A DNA stretch of 64,000 nucleotides from an uncultured bacterium (lineage in GTDB: Bacteria > Pseudomonadota > Alphaproteobacteria > Sphingomonadales > Sphingomonadaceae). Below are positions 18,342 to 27,345 of the stretch, one piece after another. The translations under genes were made by a program, and so were the position numbers. Below the pieces are notes generated by a model that searched no databases, was not told the origin of the DNA, and worked only from the letters and a program-made list of their open reading frames with translations. The stretch is from the NCBI GenBank assembly GCA_903884945.1, contig CAISGR010000318.1:1-64000 (forward strand). Reading direction: 5' to 3'. Within the stretch, counting starts at the first letter, position 1. Each line of letters begins with the position of its first letter.

Positions 18342-18890
18342 TTATCGCGCCTGCGCCGGATAGAGCAGCCGGAGCGAGGAGGGGGCGTGGCACTTGCGGA
18401 TCGCGACATTGGCATAGCGGGCGCGCTCCACCGTGAGGGCTGCCGTGGCCAGCGCCAACTGTCGCTCGCGTGCTACCTCGTCCCCTGTGAACGGCTTGGT
18501 TCCGGATGGTGCGCTGCCTTGGCCGAGCACGAACACCACGAAGTTCATCATGTCCGCGAGCTCGTCATTGTCCTTGATCCGGCTGTGGGCCACGTTGGGA
18601 AGGCGCAACAGATAGGCGCGCGATTGCGGCGTGCACATGAACCAGCCGACCCGCCCCCGCAGTTCGGGAAGCTGGGCCGGTGCGGTGCTGCCGTCGACCC
18701 CGTGGCATCCGGCGCAATACTCGAGATAGTCGGATCGCGCGAGCTCCGGATCCACCATCAATCGAACGGCTCCAGACTGGGTGGGCGTGGCCCGGAGCTC
18801 GCCACGCCAGGCGGCAAGGATGGCCACGGCCAATAACGCCAGAGTCATGGCAAGCCTGCGGGGCGGGGCCAGTATGGCGCGACCGTTCAT
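18342..18890 (-). CDS. Monohaem cytochrome c of the aromatic amine dehydrogenase cluster
   Basis: A 182-residue protein with an N-terminal hydrophobic signal or anchor (LAMTLALLAVAILAAW) and one haem site CAGCH, followed by YLLRLPNVAHSRIKDNDELADMMNFVVFVL. It lies directly after aauA, the same place as the small monohaem cytochrome (orf-2) described for the Alcaligenes faecalis aau cluster. Its likely role is electron acceptor for the enzyme or an electron or haem function in cofactor maturation. A second KCHAPS near the C-terminus is not a CxxCH site. The cytochrome at 24160 shares its overall layout. Confidence 0.82.
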   Translation of the reverse strand: MNGRAILAPPRRLAMTLALLAVAILAAWRGELRATPTQSGAVRLMVDPELARSDYLEYCAGCHGVDGSTAPAQLPELRGRVGWFMCTPQSRAYLLRLPNVAHSRIKDNDELADMMNFVVFVLGQGSAPSGTKPFTGDEVARERQLALATAALTVERARYANVAIRKCHAPSSLRLLYPAQAR

Positions 18891-18930
18891 GTCTGTTCCG
18901 CCGCTCCCGTCCGTCGTCCCCCGCCGCCGC

Positions 18931-19473
18931 TCAGGCCGTGCCGACCAGCACCGCGGTCGAGCAGTGATATTCCATACTGCTGGTGCCGAAACACCAGATC
19001 ACGTCATTGTTGAGCTGCGGCACGTAAAGTTGCGTCTCCCTGTCGGTATTGTTGCAATCGCACTTGGCGCAATAAGCCTTTCCGCAGCAATCGCGGTACG
19101 CGATGAGATAGGCCTTGCCGTCGTCCGGGTTGATGCAGGTGCCAACCCAGGAAACGGGCGAGGGCTCCGCGCCCGCCGGGCAGGTGTGCACACCGCCACC
19201 GCAGCAGGTGCACAGCGATCCGTCGATCGCGCAGTAGCGCCAGTAATTGCACTTGGCATCGTCCGTCGTCTGCGCGGCACGGGCGAAAGCGGTCTTTGCT
19301 TCGGGCGAACGATCGGGCTTGGCCGCCTCGGCGCGGCTTACCGGCAGAAGCGGGAATACAGGTGCTGCGACCAGCGCCAGCCCCAGCCTGGCGAGGACAC
19401 TGCGGCGGGATGTGCTCCCGGCAAAGCGGCGGAGCATCGTCTCCCCGATGGCGTCAGCATCGAACTTCTTCAT
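18931..19473 (-). CDS. aauA: Aromatic amine dehydrogenase light (TTQ) subunit
   Basis: A 180-residue precursor of the cysteine-rich beta subunit that carries tryptophan tryptophylquinone. A Tat signal (TSRRSVLARLG, cut near RAEA) is followed by CNYWRYCAIDGSLCTCCGGG. The TTQ pair is Trp109 (PSPVSWVGTC) and Trp160 (NDVIWCFG), 51 residues apart as in methylamine dehydrogenase Trp57/Trp108. The PSPVSWVGTC and TAVLVG segments resemble the aromatic enzyme more than the methylamine enzyme, while VIWCFG is methylamine-like, so substrate class is inferred. The order aauB-E-D-A-cytochrome supports the call. Confidence 0.9.
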   Translation of the reverse strand: MKKFDADAIGETMLRRFAGSTSRRSVLARLGLALVAAPVFPLLPVSRAEAAKPDRSPEAKTAFARAAQTTDDAKCNYWRYCAIDGSLCTCCGGGVHTCPAGAEPSPVSWVGTCINPDDGKAYLIAYRDCCGKAYCAKCDCNNTDRETQLYVPQLNNDVIWCFGTSSMEYHCSTAVLVGTA

Positions 19474-19525
19474 GAACGTGTCCCCTGTGATGCGGTGAGG
19501 CGCGCGCCGCCTGGTTCGAGGCCGG

Positions 19526-20128
19526 TCAGGCCACCTTGGCGGTAAGGTCGCGAATATAGTCCTGCACGGATCGGACCCCCATTTCGTGCGCGACGACCAG
19601 GCTTTCGAGATGCTCGCGGCTGTTCACCAGCCCCTTGGAGAGGATGACCCCATTCTCGTCGAGCAGCACGGCATAGGGCAGCTTGCCCACGGCGAACGCC
19701 TGGCCGACATCCGGTCCATTGATGAACTGATAGCCGCCAAGGCCATGACGCGCGATCATGTCGCGCTGCACCTGGGGTTCATCGTCGCCAACGAAGATCA
19801 GCATTACGCGTTCGTCATGGGCGAAGGACCTGGCCATCGGGATCAAGGCCTTGCAAAGCGGGCAGGTCGCCGAAACGAACATCAGCAACCTGAGCGGCAC
19901 GCCGGGCAGCGCGCCGCCGATCATTGCCTTCGTGCCATCAAGCGAGACGGCGGGGATGGCTGGAGCCCCGCTGCCGACCGAAGGTCCGCCAGCGGTGGTC
20001 AGTGCCCCGGCAGGCGCGACGCGCATGTGGAGAACGCCCACCTGCCGGGCCAGGGCGAGCAGCGCGACCCCGAGCGAAAGGATGATGATCCAGGAGATAA
20101 TCTGCGAAGCGAGAAGAATCGTGAGCAT
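19526..20128 (-). CDS. aauD: MauD/AauD thioredoxin-like disulfide protein
   Basis: A 200-residue membrane-anchored protein. An N-terminal segment (ILLASQIISWIIILSLGVALLALA) is followed by a periplasmic thioredoxin fold with the active pair Cys89-Pro-Leu-Cys92 (SATCPLCKALIP). MauD is needed to form the many disulfides of the TTQ light chain in the periplasm, which fits its place next to aauA. It follows aauE with a 6-bp gap. Confidence 0.9.
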   Translation of the reverse strand: MLTILLASQIISWIIILSLGVALLALARQVGVLHMRVAPAGALTTAGGPSVGSGAPAIPAVSLDGTKAMIGGALPGVPLRLLMFVSATCPLCKALIPMARSFAHDERVMLIFVGDDEPQVQRDMIARHGLGGYQFINGPDVGQAFAVGKLPYAVLLDENGVILSKGLVNSREHLESLVVAHEMGVRSVQDYIRDLTAKVA

Positions 20129-20134
20129 CGGACC

Positions 20135-20695
20135 TTAACTCTGCTTGGCCGTGAGCGGAGACGCAGCAAGCGCCCCGATGGCGTTGAACAGGAGGATGAT
20201 CAGGAAGAGGCCCGCGCCGCCGGCGATGGCGGTGGCACGTTCGAGCCCGTTCGGCGCGGTGGCAGGCAACAGGGCGGGCAGGGCGATCGCCGACAAGACC
20301 AGATTGCGCCACACCAGCGGCCAGCTCAGCATTTGCCGGAGGTGCGATTGGCCGCACCCGCAGTCGATATGGCCGCGTCCGCGCCGGAGATTGAACACCA
20401 TCGCGGCTGCAAAGGCCCACAGCAACAGGATTGCCGGCAGCGCCGCGAAGCGCTGGCCTCCTGCGAGGAGCGCAACCCCGAGCGCGAGTTCCAAGGCCGG
20501 GAGCGCGCGTGCTACGGGCGCTACCAGCGGTTCGGGCAAGAGCCGGTAATTGGCGACGATGCCGGGCATCAGCCTGAGATGCCGCCATTTCGATGCGCCG
20601 GCCTGGACGAATACCAGCCCGACGCAGATCGCACCGGCGAGGCCGGCCACGTGCAGCGCCGACGAGGTGATGCCCGCGCCCGGCCCGGAGATCAT
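20135..20695 (-). CDS. aauE: MauE/AauE integral membrane protein
   Basis: A 186-residue protein with about five hydrophobic segments and the MauE-type sequences CVGLVFVQAGASKWRHL and RGRGHIDCGCGQS (paired cysteines in a loop). MauE works with MauD in export and disulfide formation of the light chain, possibly as the electron donor to MauD. Its ATG overlaps the stop of aauB (ATGA). Confidence 0.88.
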   Translation of the reverse strand: MISGPGAGITSSALHVAGLAGAICVGLVFVQAGASKWRHLRLMPGIVANYRLLPEPLVAPVARALPALELALGVALLAGGQRFAALPAILLLWAFAAAMVFNLRRGRGHIDCGCGQSHLRQMLSWPLVWRNLVLSAIALPALLPATAPNGLERATAIAGGAGLFLIILLFNAIGALAASPLTAKQS

Positions 20696-21864
20696 GACGG
20701 GTCAGCAGCCACGATGACGCCGCCGCCGGCCTTCTCGAGCTTGAACTTCTCCGCCCACGTCGTCGCATCGAGGATGCGGACGGTACCGCTTTCTCCCGCC
20801 ACGATCACCTTGGGCGCGGCTTCCTGCGTCACCTCGATGGTCGAGGCCGGTTCATCGAGAGCGACCCGCTTGACGATTTTCCTGGTGGTCAGGTCGAGGT
20901 CCCAGACTTCGCTGCCCGCGGCCTTGTGCGACCAATATTCGCCCATGTGCATCAGCACATAGAGATGATTGGACGCCCGATGGAGGGCCAGCGGTTGTCC
21001 GCCGCCCGGATACCAGTTGAGCTCGAGCGGCTTGGTCTCGCCCGGCCGAATGCCGACCAGCGCCTGGATCGAGAAGGGGGCGGAAACCGTCGGCGAAGCA
21101 CCCATCTTGGCGGTGTAGACGAGGCCGGTATAGGTCACGAAGACCGCTTCGTGCTTCACCTTGTCATAGGCGAAATTGTCGAAGATCGGATCCTCGGTCG
21201 CCGAGAAGAAGGGCGCGGAGCGGGTTATCGCCGGCTTCGGGCCGCCGGTCGACACAGTCGCCAACGATCCGTCCGAGCAGAGCGCCGAAAAACCGATGCC
21301 GGGATTGGGAATCAGGCTGGCGCACCCGGGGAGTTCGATGGTGCGGACGAACTTGCGCTTCACCAGATCGATCATGTTGACCGACGACGCCGGGCTCAGA
21401 TTGTAGACAAAGGCGGTCTTGCCGTCGTCGCTGAGCACGAAGTTCTGCTTGCGGCCACCGATGAGAATGCGGCCGGGCATGGGGATCTCGGTCTGCAGCT
21501 TCAGGCCGGCTGAATCGTAGACAGTGACCATATCCTGCCGAACGCCGCGCCAGCCCTTGGTCCAGAGCGTCTCGGACACATAATAGAACCTGCCTGCGGG
21601 ATCGACTGCCATGTCCGAGAGGAGCGAGGTCTCCACCATGCCGACCATCTTGCCGTCGGCCGTATCGTAGATCGCAGTACCGGGCATGACGAAACCGCGG
21701 GTGACATAGATCCAGCTAGGCTTGGGCGGTGTGAGCGTACGGACGTCGGATTGTTCGGGCTCGTTACCGGCGACGGATTCGGCTCTGCCCAGCGTTGCTG
21801 CCGACAGCAGCGCGAACGCGAACGCGGACGTGGCGGAAAGCTTTCCGATGGCGGCGAACTTCAT
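20692..21864 (-). CDS. aauB: Aromatic amine dehydrogenase heavy subunit
   Basis: A 390-residue periplasmic seven-bladed propeller, the alpha subunit of TTQ amine dehydrogenase. A signal peptide ends around LGRAE. Typical segments are SWIYVTRGFVMPGTAIYDTADGKMVGMVE, PGIGFSALCSDGSLATV and QPLALHRASNHLYVLMHMGEYWSHK. The start is placed at ATG 21864 because AGGGGCCAGG precedes it and a signal peptide follows; the track's extra 23 residues are not signal-like. A copy of the shared 26-bp promoter element lies 89 bp upstream. Confidence 0.9.
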   Translation of the reverse strand: MKFAAIGKLSATSAFAFALLSAATLGRAESVAGNEPEQSDVRTLTPPKPSWIYVTRGFVMPGTAIYDTADGKMVGMVETSLLSDMAVDPAGRFYYVSETLWTKGWRGVRQDMVTVYDSAGLKLQTEIPMPGRILIGGRKQNFVLSDDGKTAFVYNLSPASSVNMIDLVKRKFVRTIELPGCASLIPNPGIGFSALCSDGSLATVSTGGPKPAITRSAPFFSATEDPIFDNFAYDKVKHEAVFVTYTGLVYTAKMGASPTVSAPFSIQALVGIRPGETKPLELNWYPGGGQPLALHRASNHLYVLMHMGEYWSHKAAGSEVWDLDLTTRKIVKRVALDEPASTIEVTQEAAPKVIVAGESGTVRILDATTWAEKFKLEKAGGGVIVAADPS

Positions 21865-21953
21865 CTTGCCTGGCCCCTTTGCCTGCGATGGACGATCGGA
21901 TGCCTTGCGGCAGGTTCCCCCTCCGACGACCATCAGTCACTGCGACCAACAAA

Positions 21954-21979
21954 TTGGACGGACGTCAAGTTTTAGTCAA
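21954..21979 (-). promoter_or_regulatory. Amine-regulon promoter element, aau copy
   Basis: On the minus strand this reads TTGAC-T-AA-AA-CTTGA-C-G-TCC-GTCCAA. Nineteen of 26 positions are identical in the copies at 24021 and 27473. It overlaps the end of the MFS gene and lies 89 bp upstream of aauB. The leading TTGACN and a CAATTT 17 bp later fit a weak sigma-70-like promoter with an embedded operator. Confidence 0.65.
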
Positions 21980-23177
21980 GCGCTATACGCACCGCGGGGC
22001 TGGCATTGCCATCGAGATGGGGAACGGCTTCGCCCAGACCGGGGGACGCACCGGCCAGAATGGCCAGTATGACCGCTCCCAGGCCCGCCGACAGCGCCAA
22101 GATCACACCGGCAAGCAGCCCGGCAGAGCCGAGCAGGGCCATCATTCCCGTGCCCAGAAGGGGGCCCGCGATCAGGCCGAGGCTGTGCGTGCACGCGACG
22201 AAGGTGCGAAAGCGCGAATCGGCGCTGGTGGCGACGGCTCTGCCCGAACAGCGGATGATGATCGCGGTGGAGCCGATGTTCAGAAGAATGATCGAGACGA
22301 CGAAGGCCATATCGTCTCCCGGCGCGATCAGCACGATTGGCGACGCGAGCGCCAGGCCGGCCAGTATTGCGGTGACCGGCAGCGGCAGCAACGACTTCTC
22401 GCGCATCACCGCGAACGCCGTCAGTGCGCCCGCGATCGAGCCGACCGCCACGGCATGGCCGATCGTGCGGTCCTCGATCCCCGCCGACGTCGCGAGACCC
22501 GCCGAAAAACTCCAGACCAGCATGGTGGAGCAGATGAACCAGAAAGTCGCGGCCGCGAGCGCCCAGCCGGCAACCGGCACGGTTGTGCTGGAACCGTCCC
22601 GGATGCTGGTTGGGCCGTGCGCGCCCTCCGTGCACCTGGACATAAGCGCCAGCGCACCGAGCGCAGCGGCAGGCACGAGCGCCAGGGTCCCGAGCGCGGT
22701 TTCCGCGCCGAGGGCCAGTTCCAGTTCGGGCAGGACGAGCGACACCAGCGTCGACAGCAGGAGCTGGATCAGGAACACCGCGCCAAACGCCTTGTTGGGC
22801 CGGCGCGCCGCATAGCTGGCCATGGTATAGGCATAGACCATGCCCATCATGAAGCCGTAGCAGCAGCGGATCGGCAGGATCGCGACGATATCGTCAACGA
22901 GCGGGGTAGCCAGACTGCATCCCAGGGCGCCGGCCGCCGCGGCGACAACCGCCCGGTGCGGAAGCAGTGCACCGAGCCGCCAAACCGCGAGTGAGCCCAG
23001 CGCCGCGCCCGCCTGCGTTCCACCTACGATGATCCCGTGCGCGGCAGACGGCACGTCCCCCGCCTGAGACAGCAAGGTAAGAAAGACGGGATCGATGCCC
23101 GGCTGAAGGCATCCTAAAGCGGCGGCGAGTGGTGCCGCAGCGCTTGCATAGTTTCGTTGTGATTCGACCCGTCCCAT
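21972..23177 (-). CDS. Major facilitator superfamily transporter
   Basis: A 401-residue membrane protein with about twelve hydrophobic segments and an MFS-like loop after helix 2 (AVWRLGALLPHRAVV). The start is set at ATG 23177, preceded by a G-rich site; the GTG 30 bases upstream would place the start inside a strong hairpin. It sits between the TetR gene and aauB in the same direction. It could import an amine or export a product; nothing in the sequence fixes the substrate. Confidence 0.8.
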   Translation of the reverse strand: MGRVESQRNYASAAAPLAAALGCLQPGIDPVFLTLLSQAGDVPSAAHGIIVGGTQAGAALGSLAVWRLGALLPHRAVVAAAAGALGCSLATPLVDDIVAILPIRCCYGFMMGMVYAYTMASYAARRPNKAFGAVFLIQLLLSTLVSLVLPELELALGAETALGTLALVPAAALGALALMSRCTEGAHGPTSIRDGSSTTVPVAGWALAAATFWFICSTMLVWSFSAGLATSAGIEDRTIGHAVAVGSIAGALTAFAVMREKSLLPLPVTAILAGLALASPIVLIAPGDDMAFVVSIILLNIGSTAIIIRCSGRAVATSADSRFRTFVACTHSLGLIAGPLLGTGMMALLGSAGLLAGVILALSAGLGAVILAILAGASPGLGEAVPHLDGNASPAVRIALD

Positions 23178-23191
23178 GGCGCACCCCCCGG

Positions 23192-23214
23192 GCGTTGCGC
23201 CCAGCACGCAACGC
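23192..23214 (-). terminator. Hairpin between tetR and the MFS gene
   Basis: A perfect 8-bp stem, GCGTTGCG and CGCAACGC with a 7-nt loop, just upstream of the MFS start. There is no T run. It could reduce read-through from tetR or be an mRNA processing hairpin. Confidence 0.4.
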
Positions 23215-23270
23215 AGCCGATCAGTGCAGTCCCCCCGGACGGTGCGACCGCCCCCCGGTCGATCGCTTCC

Positions 23271-23927
23271 CTATCGCAGGCCGGCAATCTGAGCCGGCGT
23301 GATCGTCTTGGCAAGGTCCAACAGCGCGTGCGCCGCGATGTTGATGAAAGCGGGCATTTCGGCTGCCCATGGCTTCCGATAGCCGAGGAAAGGGGTCGCG
23401 CCTTCCATTGAAGCGCTGATGTAGAGCGCCACAGTGTGGACATCGTCCGGCGTGAGCGACGGATTCAGCACGGCGACATATTCGCCGATATAATCATGCA
23501 CCTTTTGGTAAAAGGCGCGGACGCGATCCGCGACGAAGTCGTTCTGGTTGGCCAGCGCCCAAAGCTCGGTAAAGAGTCGCGTGGTGCGCTTGCCGGCAAT
23601 ATCCTCCAGGCAGATGACGATCAGCTGCCTCAGGCGCTCCTCGGGGCTGAGACTCGGCTGGCGGACCCGGTTTTCGAGGACCTTGTCATAGCTTTCCAGC
23701 AACTCGTCGAGCAGGATCTGGATCAGCATTTCCTTGCGTGGGAAGTGATAGCTGACATTCCCCACCTTCATCCCGCACTCGGCGGCGATGCGGCGGATGG
23801 TGAACGCGCTCGCGCCTTCGTCGATCAAGACGGTGTGAGCAGCCTTCAGGATCGCATCGACCGTCTCTGTCCCGCGGATGTACGTTCCTGGGCGGGTGGC
23901 CGCCATCGTATCAGCATCGCCTCTCAT
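23271..23927 (-). CDS. TetR-family transcriptional regulator
   Basis: A regulator of about 218 residues. The N-terminal DNA-binding domain is clear: ILKAAHTVLIDEGASAFTIRRIAAECGMKVGNVSYHFPRKEMLI. The C-terminal helical domain is free to bind a ligand. It is divergent from the cytochrome and molybdenum hydroxylase genes, and the intergenic gap holds both the 26-bp element and an AT-rich inverted repeat. It is the only classical repressor in the amine part of the window, so it is the best candidate for control of aau, the molybdenum hydroxylase and qhp. ATG 23906 is an alternative start. Confidence 0.85.
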   Translation of the reverse strand: MRGDADTMAATRPGTYIRGTETVDAILKAAHTVLIDEGASAFTIRRIAAECGMKVGNVSYHFPRKEMLIQILLDELLESYDKVLENRVRQPSLSPEERLRQLIVICLEDIAGKRTTRLFTELWALANQNDFVADRVRAFYQKVHDYIGEYVAVLNPSLTPDDVHTVALYISASMEGATPFLGYRKPWAAEMPAFINIAAHALLDLAKTITPAQIAGLR

Positions 23928-24020
23928 GGCCGTGCGCCTAACATTCCTCGTTAACCCTAGCCAGCCCCTCAACGGGTGGAGGACACGCCGGTTGCCTTCG
24001 CGATGCCGCTCAAATCGGGC

Positions 24021-24046
24021 TTGACGAATACTTGAAGGCTGTCCAA
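24021..24046 (+). promoter_or_regulatory. Amine-regulon promoter element, cytochrome/molybdenum hydroxylase copy
   Basis: This copy reads TTGAC-G-AA-TA-CTTGA-A-G-GCT-GTCCAA and matches the aau and qhp copies. It lies 113 bp upstream of the cytochrome ATG in the gap divergent to tetR. A -10-like CAATAT lies 17 bp after TTGACG. Confidence 0.65.
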
Positions 24047-24078
24047 TATTATAGTGAATATATTAAAACACTAATATC
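24045..24078. promoter_or_regulatory. AT-rich inverted repeat, possible TetR operator
   Basis: An AT-rich stretch in otherwise high-GC DNA. ATATTA and TAATAT form a perfect 6-bp inverted repeat with a 6-bp spacer (24060-24077), and a longer imperfect pairing joins TATTATAGTG with CACTAATA. It directly follows the 26-bp element between tetR and the divergent cytochrome gene, a normal place for a TetR operator. Confidence 0.45.
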
Positions 24079-24159
24079 AAACAAGAAGTGGGCGCGGCCA
24101 CCTCCGGTGGTGTCGTTGTCGTGGCGGTTCGGTCGGCAAGGAAGGGGTGAGCGCACACC

Positions 24160-24630
24160 ATGAAAATCGCATCGGTCATGACGCAATTCCTCGCGATCGC
24201 ATGCCTTGCGGTCTCTCCGTCGGCGCGGGCGTCCGGTTCGCAGACCTTCGGCGCGCAATGTTCGATGTGCCATCAGCCCAGCGGTGCCGGCTTGCCTGGC
24301 TCCTTCCCGCGACTGGCGGGGCGCACGCCGGTGATGGCGGGTTCGCCCGAGGGGCGCCGCTACCTTGCGATGGTCCTGCTGTATGGGCTCTACGGCCCGA
24401 TCAGCGTCGACGGAAAGCAGATCAGCGGGTTGATGCCGACGATGGGATCGCTCTCCGATCAGGCCATTGCCGAAGTGCTCAATCATACGCTGACGCTGGC
24501 GAGGCCGGCACACAAGGTCGCGCCTTTTACTGCCGCGGAGATCGCGGCCGTTCGCGCGGAACCCCGCAAGGGTGGCAGTGACGTCGCGGCGGAGCGCGCA
24601 CGACTGGCGGGGCGCGGGCTCATCCCTTAA
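24160..24630 (+). CDS. Cytochrome c partner of the molybdenum hydroxylase
   Basis: A 156-residue secreted monohaem cytochrome with a signal peptide ending at SARAS and haem site CSMCH in [18 protein letters not shown]. The following [26 protein letters not shown] and the C-terminal [13 protein letters not shown] match the layout of the cytochrome at 18342, so the two look like distant paralogues. It stands directly before the two molybdenum hydroxylase subunits and should carry their electrons to the respiratory chain. Confidence 0.85.
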   Translation: MKIASVMTQFLAIACLAVSPSARASGSQTFGAQCSMCHQPSGAGLPGSFPRLAGRTPVMAGSPEGRRYLAMVLLYGLYGPISVDGKQISGLMPTMGSLSDQAIAEVLNHTLTLARPAHKVAPFTAAEIAAVRAEPRKGGSDVAAERARLAGRGLIP

Positions 24631-24679
24631 GACCAACGCGGCGGACAGGTTCGAACTATACAGGCAGGGAAGAGGCAGG

Positions 24680-25156
24680 ATGGCGATCTCGCTGACGATC
24701 AACCGCAGGAAGCGCGTGGTCGATGTAGAACCGGACAAGCCGTTGCTCTGGGTGTTGCGCGAGGATCTCGATCTTCCCGGTACCAAGTTCGGTTGCGGCG
24801 CGGGCCTGTGCGGCGCCTGCACGGTGATCCTGGACGGCGATGCGGTGCGGTCCTGCCAGACGCCGGTCGGCGATGCGGTGGGCAAGCAGGTCATCACGAT
24901 CGAGCACGTCGCCACCCTTCCCGTCGGGAAGAAGGTGGTCGATGCCTGGGTCGATCTCGACGTGCCGCAATGCGGCTATTGCCAGGCGGGCCAGATCATG
25001 TCCGCCACCGCGTTGCTGACGCACACGCCCAAGCCAGCGCCTGACGACATCGCCGCAGGAATGAGCGGCAATATCTGCCGATGTGCAACCTATCTGCGAA
25101 TCCAGAAGGCGATCCGCAAGGCCGCCGGCCTCGACAGCGTGGAGGAGGCGGCATGA
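24680..25156 (+). CDS. Molybdenum hydroxylase small (2Fe-2S) subunit, IorA-like
   Basis: A 158-residue iron-sulfur subunit with the plant-type 2Fe-2S site [11 protein letters not shown] and the second cluster site [10 protein letters not shown] plus GNICRC. This is the IorA/CoxS-type partner of a molybdopterin subunit. ATG 24680 follows GGGAAGAGGCAGG. Its stop overlaps the ATG of the next gene. There is no signal peptide, so it would be carried out with the Tat-exported large subunit. Confidence 0.92.
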   Translation: MAISLTINRRKRVVDVEPDKPLLWVLREDLDLPGTKFGCGAGLCGACTVILDGDAVRSCQTPVGDAVGKQVITIEHVATLPVGKKVVDAWVDLDVPQCGYCQAGQIMSATALLTHTPKPAPDDIAAGMSGNICRCATYLRIQKAIRKAAGLDSVEEAA

Positions 25157-27345
25157 GCGACACAGGTGCGATAACCCGCCGCTCGTTCCTCGCGGTATCG
25201 CTCGCCGGCGGCACGGTGCTGACCTTCAAGGCCGATCTCGTCCTTGCGCAGACCGGCGCCGGGGCCGCCGCGCCAGTCATGCTCAATGCCTTCATCCGTA
25301 TCGGCGCTGACAACCAGGTGACGATCGGTGCCAAGAATCCGGAGATCGGCCAGGGGGTGAAGGTCATGCTGCCCATGCTGATCGCCGAGGAACTCGACGT
25401 CGCATGGAGCCAGGTCCAGATTCAGCAGACCGATGCCAATGACAAGCTCTATGGCGTGCAGGTCGCGGGAGGCAGCACCGCCACCCCGACGAACTGGCTG
25501 CCCATGCGGCAGGCCGGTGCGGCGGCGCGCCAGATGCTGCTGACCGCAGCGGCCAGGCTCTGGGGCGTCGATGTCGCGACCCTGACCACTGCTGCCGGCA
25601 CGGTCTTTCACAAGGCAAGCGGGCGCAGCCTGCCCTACGCCGCCCTGGCGAAGGAGGCCGCAACTGTCCCGGCGCCCGATCTGGCCAAGGTGCCGCTGAA
25701 GTCGCCCGACGCATTTACCATCATCGGGAAGTCCGTACGCGGCGTCGACACGCCGCGCATCGTGAAGGGCGAGCCGCTCTACGGCATCGATACCAGACTC
25801 CCCGGCATGCTCCACGCGGCGCTGCTCAAATGCCCGATCGCCGGCGGCGCGCTAGCCAGCTTCGATGATACTGCGGCGCGAAAGACGCCAGGCGTGATCG
25901 CTGTCGTGCCTGTGAACAGTGGCCTTGTGCCGCAGGGCAGGAACGACGCGCTCGCGATCGTCGCGACGAGTTGGTGGACGGCGCAGAAGGCGCGCGAGAC
26001 GCTGGTGGCCAAATGGGACGCCATCACGCAGGCCGGCTTCTCGACCGAAGGTTATGCGAAACAAGCTGCCGCACTGCTCGGCGGGGTGCCGCAAGCCGAT
26101 CTGCACAAGGAAGGCGATGTCGACAAGGCCCTGGCGGGTGCGGCCAAGACCGTCACGGCCGACTATTCCTACCCGTTCCTCGCCCATGCGACGCTCGAGC
26201 CGCAGAACTGCACGGCGCTCTGGACTGCCGACGGCAAGCTGGAAATCTGGGCTCCGACCCAGAATCCCGGTTCGGGCCGCAAGGAAGTTGCCGCAATGCT
26301 CGGCATTGCCCCCGACGCGATGACAATCCATCTGACGCGCATCGGTGGCGGTTTCGGCCGGCGGCTGATGAACGACTATATGGTGCTCGCCGCGCAAGTG
26401 GCGAAGGGGGTGCCGGGCCGGCCGGTCAAGCTGCTGTTCGATCGCACCGACGATCTGCGCAACGACTATTACCGGCCGGCCGGCTGGCACCGTTTCACCG
26501 CAGGGCTCGATGCCAGCGGCGCGATCGTCGCCTTCAAGGATCACTTCGTGACGTTCGGCGCGGACGGCAAGCCGATCCGCGCCGCCGAGATGAGCGCCTA
26601 TGAATTCCCCGGACCGGTCGTACCCGATATGCAGTATGGCATGTCGTTCCTTGCGACCAATCTGGCCACCGGCTGGTTGCGGGCGCCGACGTCGAACGCG
26701 ATGGCCTTCGTGTTCCAGGGGTTCCTCGACGAGGTCGCGGAAGCCGCGGGCCTGGACTTGCCCGAACTAATGCGGCGCACCCTCGGCGCGCCACGCGAGC
26801 TGCCGGCGGAAAAGGGGCGCCCGGCATTCCACACCGGACGGGCTCGCGGCGTGATCGATGCGGTGTGCAAGGTCGCGGGCTGGACCGGGAAGCCGTCGAC
26901 CACCCCAGGCAAGGGGCGCGGCTTTGGCTTCTATTTCAGCCATCGCGGCTATTTCGCCGAAGTGGTCGACATCACCATACGCGACGGCGCGACCGTCATC
27001 GTCGACAAGATCTGGGTTGCAGGCGATATCGGCAGCCAGGTGATAAACCCGATCAATGCCGAGCATCAGGTGCAAGGTGCGGCGATCGACGGCATTGCCC
27101 AGGCGCTCGTGTGGCAGCCGATCGTGCAGGAGGGGGGGGCGGTCACCCAGGAGAATTTCCACGATTTTCCACTGCTGCGGATCGATGCGGTGCCGCGCGA
27201 CGTGGCGATCACCTGGGTGAAGACCGACTACCCGCCGACGGGTCTTGGCGAGCCAGCCCTGCCACCCGTGATTCCCGCAATCGGCAATGCCGTTCGTGCC
27301 GTGACCGGCAAGCGCCTGCGGAGCCTGCCTTTCCAGCTCGGCTGA
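25153..27345 (+). CDS. Molybdenum hydroxylase large subunit, IorB-like, Tat-exported
   Basis: A 730-residue xanthine-oxidase-family subunit. A Tat signal ([14 protein letters not shown]) is followed by the split large-subunit domain with [24 protein letters not shown], the molybdopterin-binding [10 protein letters not shown], and the active-site glutamate motif GLGEPALPP near the C-terminus. Isoquinoline 1-oxidoreductase is the name-giving relative, but this group includes periplasmic aldehyde oxidases that use cytochrome c. Beside two amine dehydrogenases that release aldehydes, an aldehyde-oxidising role is the best inference. Confidence 0.9.
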   Translation: MSDTGAITRRSFLAVSLAGGTVLTFKADLVLAQTGAGAAAPVMLNAFIRIGADNQVTIGAKNPEIGQGVKVMLPMLIAEELDVAWSQVQIQQTDANDKLYGVQVAGGSTATPTNWLPMRQAGAAARQMLLTAAARLWGVDVATLTTAAGTVFHKASGRSLPYAALAKEAATVPAPDLAKVPLKSPDAFTIIGKSVRGVDTPRIVKGEPLYGIDTRLPGMLHAALLKCPIAGGALASFDDTAARKTPGVIAVVPVNSGLVPQGRNDALAIVATSWWTAQKARETLVAKWDAITQAGFSTEGYAKQAAALLGGVPQADLHKEGDVDKALAGAAKTVTADYSYPFLAHATLEPQNCTALWTADGKLEIWAPTQNPGSGRKEVAAMLGIAPDAMTIHLTRIGGGFGRRLMNDYMVLAAQVAKGVPGRPVKLLFDRTDDLRNDYYRPAGWHRFTAGLDASGAIVAFKDHFVTFGADGKPIRAAEMSAYEFPGPVVPDMQYGMSFLATNLATGWLRAPTSNAMAFVFQGFLDEVAEAAGLDLPELMRRTLGAPRELPAEKGRPAFHTGRARGVIDAVCKVAGWTGKPSTTPGKGRGFGFYFSHRGYFAEVVDITIRDGATVIVDKIWVAGDIGSQVINPINAEHQVQGAAIDGIAQALVWQPIVQEGGAVTQENFHDFPLLRIDAVPRDVAITWVKTDYPPTGLGEPALPPVIPAIGNAVRAVTGKRLRSLPFQLG

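Noticed and set aside
18931-21864. Methylamine dehydrogenase (mau) rather than aromatic amine dehydrogenase (aau)
   Set aside because: The order B-E-D-A plus monohaem cytochrome and absence of mauF/mauG/amicyanin fit aau better, as do the PSPVSWVGTC and TAVLVG segments. Substrate remains an inference.
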